From contig NZ_HE610717.1 of the NCBI RefSeq assembly GCF_000321025.1, positions 190,138-254,137 on the forward strand: DNA of 64,000 bases, in the 5' to 3' direction. This document shows, one piece after another, positions 25,000 to 35,202 of this stretch. This stretch comes from Peptoniphilus senegalensis JC140. GTDB taxonomy: Bacteria; Bacillota; Clostridia; Tissierellales; Peptoniphilaceae. Below the pieces are notes generated by a model. That model worked only from the letters and a program-made list of their open reading frames with translations. It did no database searches and was not told the DNA's origin. Position 1 is the first letter of the stretch, and each line of letters begins with the position of its first letter. The position numbers were made by a program, and so were the translations under genes.

Positions 25000-27900
25000 A
25001 TGTCTAAAACATTTAAAACAATGGATGGTAATGAAGCAGCCGCTCATGTGGCTTATGCCTTTTCTGATGTTGCTTGCATTTACCCAATAACTCCATCATC
25101 ACCAATGGCTGAGCACATTGATGCTTGGGCTTCTCATGGAAGAAAGAATATTTTCGGACAAGAAGTATTGGTTAAGGAGTTACAATCTGAAGGAGGAGCT
25201 GCTGGAGCTGTTCATGGCGCATTACAAGCTGGCTCACTAACTTCAACATACACAGCATCTCAAGGTTTATTACTTATGCTACCTAATATGTACAAAATAG
25301 CAGGAGAATTACTTCCTGGCGTATTCCACGTAGCAGCAAGAGCTTTAGCATCTCATGCACTTTCAATATTTGGAGATCATCAAGATGTTATGGCAGCAAG
25401 AGCAACAGGATGTGCTCTTTTAGCATCAGGTTCTGTTCAAGAATCAATGGATCTAGCTGGCGTTGCTCACTTATCTGCAATTAAAGGTAGAGTTCCTTTT
25501 GTTCACTTCTTTGACGGATTTAGAACATCTCATGAAGTTCAAAAAATCGAAGTACTTAATTATGATGATTTGGCAAAGCTTGTTGACAAAGAAGCAGTAA
25601 AAGAATTTAAAGAAAGAGCTTTAAATCCAAAGGGACCACAAGTAAGAGGTACTGCACAAAATCCTGATATTTACTTCCAAGAAATTGAAGCTTCAAACAA
25701 ATACTACACTGATATTGTTGGTATTACTGAAGAATATATGAAAGAAATTTCTAAATTAACTGGAAGAGAATATAACTTATTTAATTATTACGGAGCTAAA
25801 GATGCTACTAATATTATTGTAGCAATGGGTTCTGCAACAGAAACAATTGAAGAAGTTGTAGATTACTTAAATGCAAAGGGAGAAAAGACAGGCCTTATCA
25901 AAGTTCATCTTTATAGACCATTCTCTGTTAAACACTTAATGGAAGCAATTCCTGAGACTGTAGAAAGAATTGCAGTTCTTGATAGAACAAAAGAAAAGGG
26001 AGCAGAAGGACAACCTCTTTATTTAGATATTAGAAATGCATTCTATGAATCAGATAAAAAACCACTTATTGTTGGTGGTATTTATGGTCTAGGATCTAAG
26101 GATACTAACCCAACAGATATTCTTTCTGTATTTGACAATCTTAAAGAATCTGAGCCTAAAAATGATTTCACAATTGGTATTGTTGATGATGTAACTCATA
26201 AATCACTTCCAATTAAAGAAGAAATCACAACAGAACCAGAAGGAACTATTAGATGTAAATTCTGGGGATTTGGATCAGATGGTACAGTTGGTGCAAATAA
26301 ATCGGCAATTAAGATTATTGGTGATAACACTGATATGTACGCTCAAGGTTATTTTGACTATGATTCCAAAAAATCTGGCGGAGTTACAATGTCTCACTTG
26401 AGATTCGGTAAAAACAAGATTACTTCAACTTATTTATTAACTGAAACTGATTTTATTTCTTGTTCAAAACAATCCTATGTTTATTCTTATGACCTATTAA
26501 GAGGACTTAAAAAAGGTGGAAAGTTCTTACTAAATACTATTTGGAGTGAAGAAGAACTTGACGAACATCTTCCAGGATATATGAAGAAATATATTGCTGA
26601 TAATGAAATTGAATTTTACACAATTAATGCAACTAAAATAGCTGCAGAAGTTGGACTTGGTGGAAGAACAAATATGGTAATGCAAGCTGCATTCTTTAAC
26701 CTTTCTCAAGTTCTTCCTATAGATGAAGCTGTTAAACTTCTTAAAAAAGCAATTGTAAAAGATTACGGTGCTAAAGGGGACGATATTGTAAACATGAACT
26801 ATGCAGCAGTAGATCGTGGTATTGATGCTCTTAAAAAAGTAGAAGTAAAAGATTCTTGGAAAAATGCTGATACTACTAAGGACTTTAACATTAAAGGAGC
26901 ACCTGACTTTATCAATAACATTTTAATTCCAATGAATAGACAAGAAGGTAATGACCTTCCAGTATCTGCTTTTGTTGATATGCCTGATGGAACATTCCCA
27001 GCTGGAACAAGTCGTTACGAAAAGAGAGGTATAGCAGTAAATGTACCTCAATGGAAAATTGAAAACTGTATCCAATGTAATCAATGTTCATTAGTTTGCC
27101 CTCATGCTGTTATAAGACCTTTCTTAGTTGATAAAGACGAAAAAGCAAATGCACCAGAAGGATTTGAAACTAAAAAGGCTAACGGTAAGGGACTTGAAGA
27201 TTATGAATATAGAATTCAAATTTCGCCATTAGATTGTACTGGTTGTGGAAATTGTGCTCAAGTGTGTCCTGCTAAACAAAAAGCTCTTGTAATGACACCA
27301 CTTGAAAATGAAATGGAAGTACAAGCGGCTAACTGGGAATATGCTTCTGAACATATTAAATCTAAAGAAGAAAATATTGAGCCAAATAACTTTAAAAATT
27401 CTCAATTCCAAACTCCATATCTTGAATTCTCTGGAGCTTGTGCAGGTTGTGGAGAAACTCCATACGTAAAACTTGTTACACAATTATTTGGAGATCGAAT
27501 GAGTATTGCTAACGCAACTGGTTGCTCATCAATTTGGGGAGGATCTGCACCATCAATGCCATATTGCACAGATGACTGTGGCAATGGACCATCATGGGCT
27601 AACTCATTATTTGAAGATAATGCTGAATATGGATATGGTATGGCAGTATCTCAAGAACAAACAAGAAATAGAATTGAAAATCTAATGAAAGAATTTATCG
27701 AACTTAATGTTGATAAGGATGCAAATGAAGCATTTAACGCTTGGATTGAAGGTAAAGAAGATTACAAGACATCAAAAGCTGCAAGTGTAAATGTATTAAA
27801 AGTTTTGGATAAGAAATTTGGTAATGATAAAGCCGACGAAATAATCGAAACACTACAAGGTCTTGAAAGATTCTTAGTTAAGAAGAGTCAATGGATAATT

Positions 27901-28533
27901 GGTGGAGATGGTTGGGCATACGATATTGGATACGGTGGACTTGACCATGTCTTAGCATCTGGCGAAAACATTAATGTACTTGTTCTTGACACAGAAGTTT
28001 ATTCAAATACTGGTGGTCAAGCTTCTAAGTCAACTCCAACAGCAGCAATTGCTCAATTCGCAGCAGCTGGTAAGTTAACTAAGAAAAAAGATTTAGGTTT
28101 AATGGCTACAACTTATGGCTATGTATATGTAGCACAAATTGCTCTTGGCGCAGATAAAAACCAAGCATTTAAAGCAATTAAAGAAGCAGAAGCTTATGAT
28201 GGACCATCTCTAATTATTGCTTACGCACCATGTATCAATCATGGAATTAGAGTAGGAATGGGATTCTCAGTAGAAGAAGAAAAGAAAGCTGTAGAAACAG
28301 GTTATTGGCATCTATATAGATTCAACCCTGAACTTAAAGCTCAAGGAAAGAATCCATTCATACTAGATTCTAAAGAGCCAACAAAACCATTTAGAGAATT
28401 CCTAGATGGAGAAGTTAGATATACTTCACTTAAAAAGTTATTCCCTGAAAGAGCAGAAAAGCTTTACGAAGTTGCAGAAGAAAATGCTAAAGAAAGATAT
28501 GCAAGTTATGTAACTCTTTCTGAAGAAGAATAA
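25000..28533 (+). CDS. nifJ: Pyruvate:ferredoxin (flavodoxin) oxidoreductase
   Basis: A 1177-residue single-chain enzyme that converts pyruvate and CoA to acetyl-CoA and CO2, reducing ferredoxin or flavodoxin. Domains in order: pyrimidine-binding domain (CIYPITPSSPMAEH), domain II, gamma domain (GFGSDGTVGANKSA), a two-cluster ferredoxin domain with CIQCNQCSLVCPH (about 690) and CTGCGNCAQVCPA (about 747), then the TPP domain with CAGCGETPYVK, GDGWAYDIGYGGLD and LDTEVYSNTGGQASKSTP. The C-terminal cysteine of the proximal cluster lies in APCINHG. Codon use is more biased toward C-ending forms and SD-rich context than in neighbours, as expected for high expression. It stands as a single-gene unit between its own promoter and terminator. 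Confidence 0.97.
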   Translation: MSKTFKTMDGNEAAAHVAYAFSDVACIYPITPSSPMAEHIDAWASHGRKNIFGQEVLVKELQSEGGAAGAVHGALQAGSLTSTYTASQGLLLMLPNMYKIAGELLPGVFHVAARALASHALSIFGDHQDVMAARATGCALLASGSVQESMDLAGVAHLSAIKGRVPFVHFFDGFRTSHEVQKIEVLNYDDLAKLVDKEAVKEFKERALNPKGPQVRGTAQNPDIYFQEIEASNKYYTDIVGITEEYMKEISKLTGREYNLFNYYGAKDATNIIVAMGSATETIEEVVDYLNAKGEKTGLIKVHLYRPFSVKHLMEAIPETVERIAVLDRTKEKGAEGQPLYLDIRNAFYESDKKPLIVGGIYGLGSKDTNPTDILSVFDNLKESEPKNDFTIGIVDDVTHKSLPIKEEITTEPEGTIRCKFWGFGSDGTVGANKSAIKIIGDNTDMYAQGYFDYDSKKSGGVTMSHLRFGKNKITSTYLLTETDFISCSKQSYVYSYDLLRGLKKGGKFLLNTIWSEEELDEHLPGYMKKYIADNEIEFYTINATKIAAEVGLGGRTNMVMQAAFFNLSQVLPIDEAVKLLKKAIVKDYGAKGDDIVNMNYAAVDRGIDALKKVEVKDSWKNADTTKDFNIKGAPDFINNILIPMNRQEGNDLPVSAFVDMPDGTFPAGTSRYEKRGIAVNVPQWKIENCIQCNQCSLVCPHAVIRPFLVDKDEKANAPEGFETKKANGKGLEDYEYRIQISPLDCTGCGNCAQVCPAKQKALVMTPLENEMEVQAANWEYASEHIKSKEENIEPNNFKNSQFQTPYLEFSGACAGCGETPYVKLVTQLFGDRMSIANATGCSSIWGGSAPSMPYCTDDCGNGPSWANSLFEDNAEYGYGMAVSQEQTRNRIENLMKEFIELNVDKDANEAFNAWIEGKEDYKTSKAASVNVLKVLDKKFGNDKADEIIETLQGLERFLVKKSQWIIGGDGWAYDIGYGGLDHVLASGENINVLVLDTEVYSNTGGQASKSTPTAAIAQFAAAGKLTKKKDLGLMATTYGYVYVAQIALGADKNQAFKAIKEAEAYDGPSLIIAYAPCINHGIRVGMGFSVEEEKKAVETGYWHLYRFNPELKAQGKNPFILDSKEPTKPFREFLDGEVRYTSLKKLFPERAEKLYEVAEENAKERYASYVTLSEEE

Positions 28534-28565
28534 TTTAACAAAACATAAATTTTATAATTATTTAG

Positions 28566-28597
28566 ACTCGCTCAAGAAAAATTGAGCGAGTTTTTTG
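28566..28597 (+). terminator. Terminator of the pyruvate:ferredoxin oxidoreductase gene
   Basis: ACTCGCTCAA-GAAAAA-TTGAGCGAGT, a long perfect stem, then TTTTT. Confidence 0.9.
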
Positions 28598-28713
28598 TAT
28601 AATTTTTTATTTATTTATGATAAACTTTTATAAGTTGATAATTAGAGCTTAATCGTTAATCATTGATTTTTTTAAATTTTTGATATATATTAAAATTATT
28701 ACTGGAGGTCGAA

Positions 28714-29700
28714 ATGAAATTAATTTTTGATATAAATGGTGGAGATAATAAATCCGAAATTATAAAAGGAGCAATCGACGCCTCTAATGAATTTAATACT
28801 GACATTATTTTAGTTGGTAGAGAAGATTTTATTAAAGAAAATCTACAAGAACTAGATTACAATATAGACAAAGTAGAAATAATTGATGCGAAAGAAAATA
28901 TAGAGAATAATGAAGATCCTGCCTTTGCACTTAGACGAAAGAAAGATTCTTCTGTTGTTGTAGCAATGAATTTATTAAGAGAAAAGAAAGCCGATGCGAT
29001 TATTTCTGCTGGAAGTACAGGAGCACTTTTAGCCGGTGGGCTTTTAATCGTTGGAAGAATTAAGGGAATAAAAAGAGCAGTCCTCCCAACGGTAATTCCA
29101 GGTATGAGATCAAATACAATGGTAATTGATTCTGGTGCCAATATGGACACTAATCCCGAACTTCTTTTAGAATTTGCGAACCTTGGGAATATCTTTTTAA
29201 GAGAATATTATAAGATAGAAAATCCAAAGATTGGACTTTTAAATGTAGGCGCTGAAGAAGGGAAGGGTAACTCTCTTTACAAAGAAACTTATAAGATACT
29301 TAAAGATAGTTCTATAAACTTTGTTGGAAATATTGAAGCAAGAGATATAATGAATAACGACGTCGACATTGTTGTATGTGATGGCTTTGATGGAAATATT
29401 CTTTTGAAATCTATTGAAGGAGTTGTTGATTTTGCTGTAAAGAATGTTTTTCATAGCATAGAAAAATCTGAGCTTGACGATAATAGTAAAATGGTATTTA
29501 GTAAATTTTTAATGAAGAAATTTAAAGATTTAGACGCAAAAGAAGTTGGTGGGACTATTCTTTTAGGAATTGATGGAAATATTATCAAAGCTCACGGAAA
29601 TTCTGACAGCAAGGCAATAAAAAATGCTGCAAAGTATGCAATTGATATAGTAAAATCTAATGTGGTTAAAAAAATTAAAGATAAGGTGGAAGAAAAATGA
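28714..29700 (+). CDS. plsX: Phosphate acyltransferase PlsX
   Basis: A 328-residue PlsX, which makes acyl-phosphate from acyl-ACP as the first step of phospholipid synthesis in Firmicutes. Family motifs are DINGGDN at the N-terminus (usual DAMGGD), SAGSTGALLAGG, LPTVIPG, and the VVCDGFDGNILLKS segment. GGAGG precedes the ATG. It overlaps acpP by four bases (ATGA), so the enzyme and its acyl-carrier substrate are translationally coupled. Confidence 0.95.
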   Translation: MKLIFDINGGDNKSEIIKGAIDASNEFNTDIILVGREDFIKENLQELDYNIDKVEIIDAKENIENNEDPAFALRRKKDSSVVVAMNLLREKKADAIISAGSTGALLAGGLLIVGRIKGIKRAVLPTVIPGMRSNTMVIDSGANMDTNPELLLEFANLGNIFLREYYKIENPKIGLLNVGAEEGKGNSLYKETYKILKDSSINFVGNIEARDIMNNDVDIVVCDGFDGNILLKSIEGVVDFAVKNVFHSIEKSELDDNSKMVFSKFLMKKFKDLDAKEVGGTILLGIDGNIIKAHGNSDSKAIKNAAKYAIDIVKSNVVKKIKDKVEEK

Positions 29701-29921
29701 AAGAAAGAATTTTAGAAATTATTGCAGGACAATTCAATCTAGATGTTGATGAACTTGATGAAAACATGAATTTTCAAGATGACTTAAATGCTGATTCCAT
29801 TGAGCTTGTTGAATTAGTCATGACCATTGAAGAAGAATTTGATACAGAAGTTTCTGAAGAAGATTTAGAAAAGCTTAAAACTATTGGCGATGTCATTGAT
29901 TATGTAGAGGATTTGGATTAA
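29697..29921 (+). CDS. acpP: Acyl carrier protein
   Basis: A 74-residue acidic acyl carrier protein. The phosphopantetheine attachment serine is Ser34 in DDLNADSIELVEL, a variant of the common DSLD. Helix 1 (KERILEIIAGQFN) and helix 3/4 regions are typical. It carries growing acyl chains for fatty-acid and phospholipid synthesis and sits between plsX and rnc, the usual Firmicute order with fab genes absent here. Confidence 0.95.
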   Translation: MKERILEIIAGQFNLDVDELDENMNFQDDLNADSIELVELVMTIEEEFDTEVSEEDLEKLKTIGDVIDYVEDLD

Positions 29922-29928
29922 TAATTTT

Positions 29929-30636
29929 ATGTCCAAGTTAAATCTAAAAGTTCTTGAAAAAAAATTAAATTATACTTTTAAAGATATTAAACTTTTGAAG
30001 AAAGCCTTGACTCACAGTTCTTATGTAAATGAAAATAATATGAAATCCTATGAGAGTAATGAGAGACTTGAATACTTAGGAGATGCAGTTCTAGGTCTTG
30101 TAATAGGGGAATATTTTTATAAAAATTTTCCAAAAGATTTAGAGGGATCGCTCACTAAAATGAGAGCTGAATCAGTAAATGAAAAAGTTTTATTTTACAT
30201 TTCAAAAAAGCTAAGTCTTGGTAATGCAATAGAATTTGGTAAAGGCGAGATAAAAAACGGTGGAAGGACGAGAGAGTCCACTTCAGCTGATGCATTAGAA
30301 GCATTAATAGGTGCTATTTACTTAGACTCAAATTTTGATAATGCTAAGAGAATAGTTTTGAATTTATTTCAAGATTTTTTAGAAGAAGATAGCTACAAAC
30401 TTTTTAATATAGATTTTAAAACTAAACTTCAAGAAGAAGTTCAAAAATCTGGTAAAAAAGCTGAATACAAACTTGTAAGAGAAGAAGGACCAGATAATGA
30501 TAAAACTTTTTATACGGAGTTATTTTTAGACGAAGTTTTAGTTGGAAGAGGTAAAGGAAAGACAAAAAAAGAGTCTCAACAAGAAGCTGCAAGGTATGCC
30601 TTTGAAAGGAGAGGAAAATGTCAAAGAGAAATATAA
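29929..30636 (+). CDS. rnc: Ribonuclease III
   Basis: A 235-residue RNase III. The catalytic domain carries the signature NERLEYLGDAVLGLVIGEY and a second acidic pair in ADALEALIGAIY. The C-terminal double-stranded-RNA-binding domain begins near residue 160 (FKTKLQEEVQK) and ends with GKTKKESQQEAARYA. It processes rRNA precursors and structured mRNAs. Its last 19 bases overlap the next gene. Confidence 0.97.
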   Translation: MSKLNLKVLEKKLNYTFKDIKLLKKALTHSSYVNENNMKSYESNERLEYLGDAVLGLVIGEYFYKNFPKDLEGSLTKMRAESVNEKVLFYISKKLSLGNAIEFGKGEIKNGGRTRESTSADALEALIGAIYLDSNFDNAKRIVLNLFQDFLEEDSYKLFNIDFKTKLQEEVQKSGKKAEYKLVREEGPDNDKTFYTELFLDEVLVGRGKGKTKKESQQEAARYAFERRGKCQREI

Positions 30637-31667
30637 TTCCAATCTTTATTCCTCACTATGGCTGTCCTAACGATTGTGTATTTTGCAATCAAAGAAAAAT
30701 TACGGGAATGTCTACAGATATTTCAAATAGTGATGTTGAAAATACTATTTTGGAATATCTTTCTTATTTTAAAAGAAAAGACAATGTTGAAGTTGCTTTT
30801 TATGGGGGAAGTTTCACTGCAATACCAATTGATAAGCAAAGTGAATTTTTAAAAGTAGCATATAAATATAAGAGAAATGGACTTGTAGATTTTATTAGGC
30901 TTTCTACTAGACCTGATGCAATTGATGCTGAAATTTTAATCAATTTAAAAAAGTATGGTGTAGATATTATAGAACTTGGAGTTCAAAGTCTTGATTTTGA
31001 AGTTTTAAGGTTATCCAATAGAGGACATGATGCAAAGTGTGTCTATGAATCCTCAAAATTAATTAAGGATTATGGATTTTTACTGGGGTTACAACAAATG
31101 GTGGGGCTTCCAGGAGATTCTTTGAAAAAATCTCTCTATACAGCTAGAGAATTTGTAAAACTTGAACCATATTGTGTTAGAATTTATCCAACTCTTGTAA
31201 TTAAAGAAACTGCTCTTTATAAAAATCTAAAGGATGGAAGTTATAATGCCTTAGATTTAGAAACTTCCATTAAGTATGTAGCCGATTTACTTAATGTTTA
31301 TTATAAGAACAATATTAACGTAATTAGAGTTGGTCTTCAGCCAACTGAAAATATAAATTATAATGGTGATGTTGTGGCTGGAGCCTTTCATCCTGCTTAC
31401 AGACAGTTAGTAGAAGCCTATTATTTTAAAGCAGGACTCTTAAACTATTTTGGGAAATCAAAAAATATTAGTGAAGAGATTTTAATTTTTGCTAATGGCA
31501 AAAATATTTCTAACATTAGTGGACAAAGGGCAAAAAATAAAAGTGAAATGATAAAAAAACTTGGAATATCAAAAATAAATTTGAGAGAAAAAAATTTAGA
31601 TAACTTTGAACTTGAAATAAGAGGAAAATTCCGAGAAATTATTGATATAAGAGATTATTATAGGTGA
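30618..31667 (+). CDS. Elp3-like radical SAM protein
   Basis: A 349-residue radical SAM protein. The cluster cysteines are at about 16, 20 and 23 in HYGCPNDCVFCNQ. GGSFTAIP (SAM-binding GGE-like) and ELGVQSLDFEVLRLSNRGH follow, as in Elp3/HemN-type enzymes, but the acetyltransferase domain of Elp3 is absent. The gene commonly sits between rnc and smc in Clostridia. Its substrate is not established to my knowledge; a tRNA-modifying role is a reasonable inference from the Elp3 relationship. Translation is coupled to rnc by overlap, and smc follows after four bases. Confidence 0.88.
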   Translation: MSKRNIIPIFIPHYGCPNDCVFCNQRKITGMSTDISNSDVENTILEYLSYFKRKDNVEVAFYGGSFTAIPIDKQSEFLKVAYKYKRNGLVDFIRLSTRPDAIDAEILINLKKYGVDIIELGVQSLDFEVLRLSNRGHDAKCVYESSKLIKDYGFLLGLQQMVGLPGDSLKKSLYTAREFVKLEPYCVRIYPTLVIKETALYKNLKDGSYNALDLETSIKYVADLLNVYYKNNINVIRVGLQPTENINYNGDVVAGAFHPAYRQLVEAYYFKAGLLNYFGKSKNISEEILIFANGKNISNISGQRAKNKSEMIKKLGISKINLREKNLDNFELEIRGKFREIIDIRDYYR

Positions 31668-31671
31668 GTAG

Positions 31672-34600
31672 ATGTTTTTAAAATCAGTTACAATGCAAGG
31701 CTTTAAGTCCTTTGCTAACAGAACAAAAATTGAATTAGATAAGACTACTAATGCCATTGTTGGACCAAATGGAAGTGGAAAGAGTAACATTACAGATGCT
31801 ATTACTTGGGTTCTTGGAGAAACTTCTGTAAAAAATCTTCGTGGAAATAAAATGGAAGATGTAATTTTTTCAGGTACAGATACTAAAAGGCCTCTTGGAC
31901 TAGCTGAAGTTACGATTGTATTTGACAATAGCGATAAATCTTTAAACCTTCCTTACAATGAGATTTCTGTAACTAGAAGAATGTATAGGTCTCTTGAAAG
32001 TGAATTTCTTATAAATAATAAAAAGTGCAGATTAAAAGATATTAAAGAACTTTTCATGGATACAGGGATAGGTAAGGATGGGTATTCTGTTATTGGTCAA
32101 GGCAAGATTGAGTCAATACTTAGCTCTAAACCAGAAGACAGGAGAAATATTTTTGAAGAAGCTGCTGGAATTTCTAAATATAAATATAAAAAAGTTCAAT
32201 CTACTAATAAACTTTTGAAGACTGAGGAGAATTTAGTTAGAATTGAAGATATTCTATCAGAAATTGTTCTTCAAGAAGAAAATTTAAGAACTCAATCTGA
32301 AAAAGCTGAGGCTTACTTAAAGGACTTTGAAATTTTAAAGATAAATGACATTAATTTTTCATGCAAAGATATAAAAAATAGAGAAGAAGAAATCAAAAAA
32401 TTAGAAGAAAGTGCAGAAAATTTAAAGAGAGATTTTGAAAATATTTCTTTAGAAAAAAACAATTTATTTGGGGAATTAGGTTTACTAGAAAGTGAAATTT
32501 CAAAAATTTCGGAAAAAATTAATATTGATAATGAAAGCTTGAACATTAAAAAAGATGATTTTGACAAGCTTAACTTAAACATGAATCTTCAAAGCGAAAA
32601 AATAAATTCACTAAAAAAGGATTCTGAGAGAATTGATAATGAAAATAAGTCATTAAATGAAAGTATTATCTCTTTTAATAAGAATTTAGAAGACTTAAAA
32701 GAGGAAGAGGAAGTTTTAAAAAACTCTAAAGAAGAGGTAATAAAGAAACTAGATGATAAAAACAAGATTATTGAAAAATTAGAATCTGAATTTAAAAGCT
32801 TAGAAGAAATAGGAAACTTAAATTTTGAAAACAAAAACAAAATAAAAAATGAGTTAGAAAACATCAAATTTAAAAATGATACTTTAAAAGATATTATAGA
32901 AGAAAAAAATAATAGAAGAAAAAATTTAGAAAAGAACATAGAAAGTTTAAAAACAAATGAAGTTGAATTTGAAAGGATTCTTGATAAAGATTCTAAGGAA
33001 TTAATTAAATTAAAAAATTTAATTAAAAATAAAGAAGTGGAATTTAATAAAACTAAGGAAAAAATTATAGAACTCAATGAAGAAAATAAAAACCTTGAAA
33101 ATAATTTGACTATAAAGAATAATTCTCACAATGAAATGTTGGCAAGATTAAGAATTCTTGAAAATATGGAATCAAACTATGAAGGATATAATAGAACGGT
33201 AAAGTCTTTCATGAATTTTTCTTTGAATAATAATGTTTTTAGAGATTCGCTTTATGGACCAGTTGCTGAGAAATTTTTAGTAGAAAAAAAATATGAAAAG
33301 GCAATTTCTGTAGCTTTGGGTTCTATGGCACAAAATATCATAGTGTCTTCTACAAAAGATACATCTGAAATGTTAAAGATTTTAGAGAAAAATAATATGG
33401 GAAGGGCAACCTTTTTACCCCTTGATAGAGTAAATGGTAGTAGAGCAATAATAAATACATCAGAAGAAGGAATCATTGGTTTAGCTTGTGATTTGATTAA
33501 ATTTGACAGTGTTTTTAATGGTATTTTTTATAATTTATTAGGAAGAGTTATTATTGCTGATAATTTTAAAAACGCAAGTCATATTTCAAAAAAACACAAA
33601 TTAAAGGTAGTTACACTAAAAGGAGAGGTATTTAATCCATCTGGTGCTATAACTGGTGGAAGTTTAAATAACTATAATAGCAGTTTTATCTTGCGAAAAA
33701 ATGAAATTAGTGAGTTGCAAACCAAAGCTAGTGAAATTAATTCTGAAATAAAAAAAATCCATAAAGATAAAGATAAAGTTGAAAGAGAAATTTTCAATTT
33801 GAATATTTTTGCTAAAGATTTTCAAGAAAAACAAAACGCCTATAGCTTAAAAGTATCCGAACTCGAAAAGAACATATACAAAAATAAAAATGACAAAGAT
33901 TTGAACACAAATTATCTAAATAAATATGAAAAAGAAAGAGCAGAGTTAGAAGAGAATATAAAAACGGACATTTTAAATTTAGATAAAAACAATTTGGAAA
34001 TTGAAAATAAAAATAAAATCCTAGAAGCTTTAATGGAAGAAGTTGACAGTGGTGAAAGATTAATTAATTTATCTAAAGAAATTGAAAGCTTGAAGGGCGA
34101 AAAAATAGAAATTCAGCTACTTGAAAGGGAAAACCGAGAAAAACTTCTATACAATAATAGAGAAAAAGAGAGAATAATAGCTGAAATCTCTAATATAGAA
34201 GAAAAGCTAAAAAACAATAAAGTTTATTTAGAAGATACGAGTTTAAATATTAGTCAAAAAATAAATTTAAACGATGAAAATAAAATACAATTAGAAGAAT
34301 TAAAATTAAAAATTGAAAGTTTAAAGACTTCTATAAATAATTCCAAAGAGCTTTTGGAAGAGAAGAATAAAGTATATTTGAGCAACAAAGATACTTTAAG
34401 TGAATTTAAAGAAAAATCTCTAATTATAAATTCTGAATTAGAAAAACTCACTTTAAAAATTGAAATGAACAAAAATAAAATTTTAAATGAAGCACTTAGA
34501 TTAAATGAAGAGTATAATATTGAAGATTTTCATGATTATATTGACGATAATCTTGGGGATATAAAAGAAATCTCAATTAAAAGATTAAAGAAAAAAGTAA

Positions 34601-35193
34601 GGGACTATGGCGAAGTTAATATTTCATCTATTGAAGAATACAAACTTATCAAAGAGAGATTGGATTTTTATAGTTCACAGAGGGATGATTTAATAAATTC
34701 TAAGGAAGAAATAAAGTCTATTTTAAATAAATTAGATTTTGAAATGAAAAAAATATTTAATGAAGCCATGGACGAAATTTCTACAAATTTTGCAGAAATT
34801 TTTAAAATATTATTTAATGGAGGCCGAGCAGAAATAGGAATTGAAGGAGACGTGCTAAATTCTGGTATAGAAATAAAGGCGTCCCCTCCAGGAAAAAGAC
34901 TTCAGTCGCTATCTCTACTTTCAGGTGGAGAAAGGTCACTTACTGCAGTGGCACTTTTATTTGCACTATTAAAATATAGACCTGCATCTTTTTGTATTCT
35001 AGATGAAATTGATGCTGCCCTTGACGATGCCAATATAAAGAGATATGCCGATTACCTTTTAACTTTGGAAGGAATTCAGTTTATAATTATTACACATAGA
35101 AAACTTACAATGGAGATTGCAAAGACTATGTATGGTGTTACAATGGAAGAGAAGGGAATTAGTAAATTATATTCTGTAAAATTAAAAGATTAG
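31672..35193 (+). CDS. smc: Chromosome segregation protein SMC
   Basis: A 1173-residue SMC. The N-terminal head has the Walker A GPNGSGKSNI (about 32-41). Two long coiled coils rich in Glu, Lys, Asn and Ser flank a hinge near 510-680 that includes SLYGPVAEKF and FNPSGAITGGS. The C-terminal head has the signature LLSGGERSLTAVAL and Walker B CILDEIDAALDD. As part of condensin with ScpA and ScpB it compacts and helps segregate the chromosome. ftsY follows nine bases after the stop, the classical Firmicute arrangement. Confidence 0.97.
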   Translation: MFLKSVTMQGFKSFANRTKIELDKTTNAIVGPNGSGKSNITDAITWVLGETSVKNLRGNKMEDVIFSGTDTKRPLGLAEVTIVFDNSDKSLNLPYNEISVTRRMYRSLESEFLINNKKCRLKDIKELFMDTGIGKDGYSVIGQGKIESILSSKPEDRRNIFEEAAGISKYKYKKVQSTNKLLKTEENLVRIEDILSEIVLQEENLRTQSEKAEAYLKDFEILKINDINFSCKDIKNREEEIKKLEESAENLKRDFENISLEKNNLFGELGLLESEISKISEKINIDNESLNIKKDDFDKLNLNMNLQSEKINSLKKDSERIDNENKSLNESIISFNKNLEDLKEEEEVLKNSKEEVIKKLDDKNKIIEKLESEFKSLEEIGNLNFENKNKIKNELENIKFKNDTLKDIIEEKNNRRKNLEKNIESLKTNEVEFERILDKDSKELIKLKNLIKNKEVEFNKTKEKIIELNEENKNLENNLTIKNNSHNEMLARLRILENMESNYEGYNRTVKSFMNFSLNNNVFRDSLYGPVAEKFLVEKKYEKAISVALGSMAQNIIVSSTKDTSEMLKILEKNNMGRATFLPLDRVNGSRAIINTSEEGIIGLACDLIKFDSVFNGIFYNLLGRVIIADNFKNASHISKKHKLKVVTLKGEVFNPSGAITGGSLNNYNSSFILRKNEISELQTKASEINSEIKKIHKDKDKVEREIFNLNIFAKDFQEKQNAYSLKVSELEKNIYKNKNDKDLNTNYLNKYEKERAELEENIKTDILNLDKNNLEIENKNKILEALMEEVDSGERLINLSKEIESLKGEKIEIQLLERENREKLLYNNREKERIIAEISNIEEKLKNNKVYLEDTSLNISQKINLNDENKIQLEELKLKIESLKTSINNSKELLEEKNKVYLSNKDTLSEFKEKSLIINSELEKLTLKIEMNKNKILNEALRLNEEYNIEDFHDYIDDNLGDIKEISIKRLKKKVRDYGEVNISSIEEYKLIKERLDFYSSQRDDLINSKEEIKSILNKLDFEMKKIFNEAMDEISTNFAEIFKILFNGGRAEIGIEGDVLNSGIEIKASPPGKRLQSLSLLSGGERSLTAVALLFALLKYRPASFCILDEIDAALDDANIKRYADYLLTLEGIQFIIITHRKLTMEIAKTMYGVTMEEKGISKLYSVKLKD

Positions 35194-35202
35194 GAGAAAA
35201 TT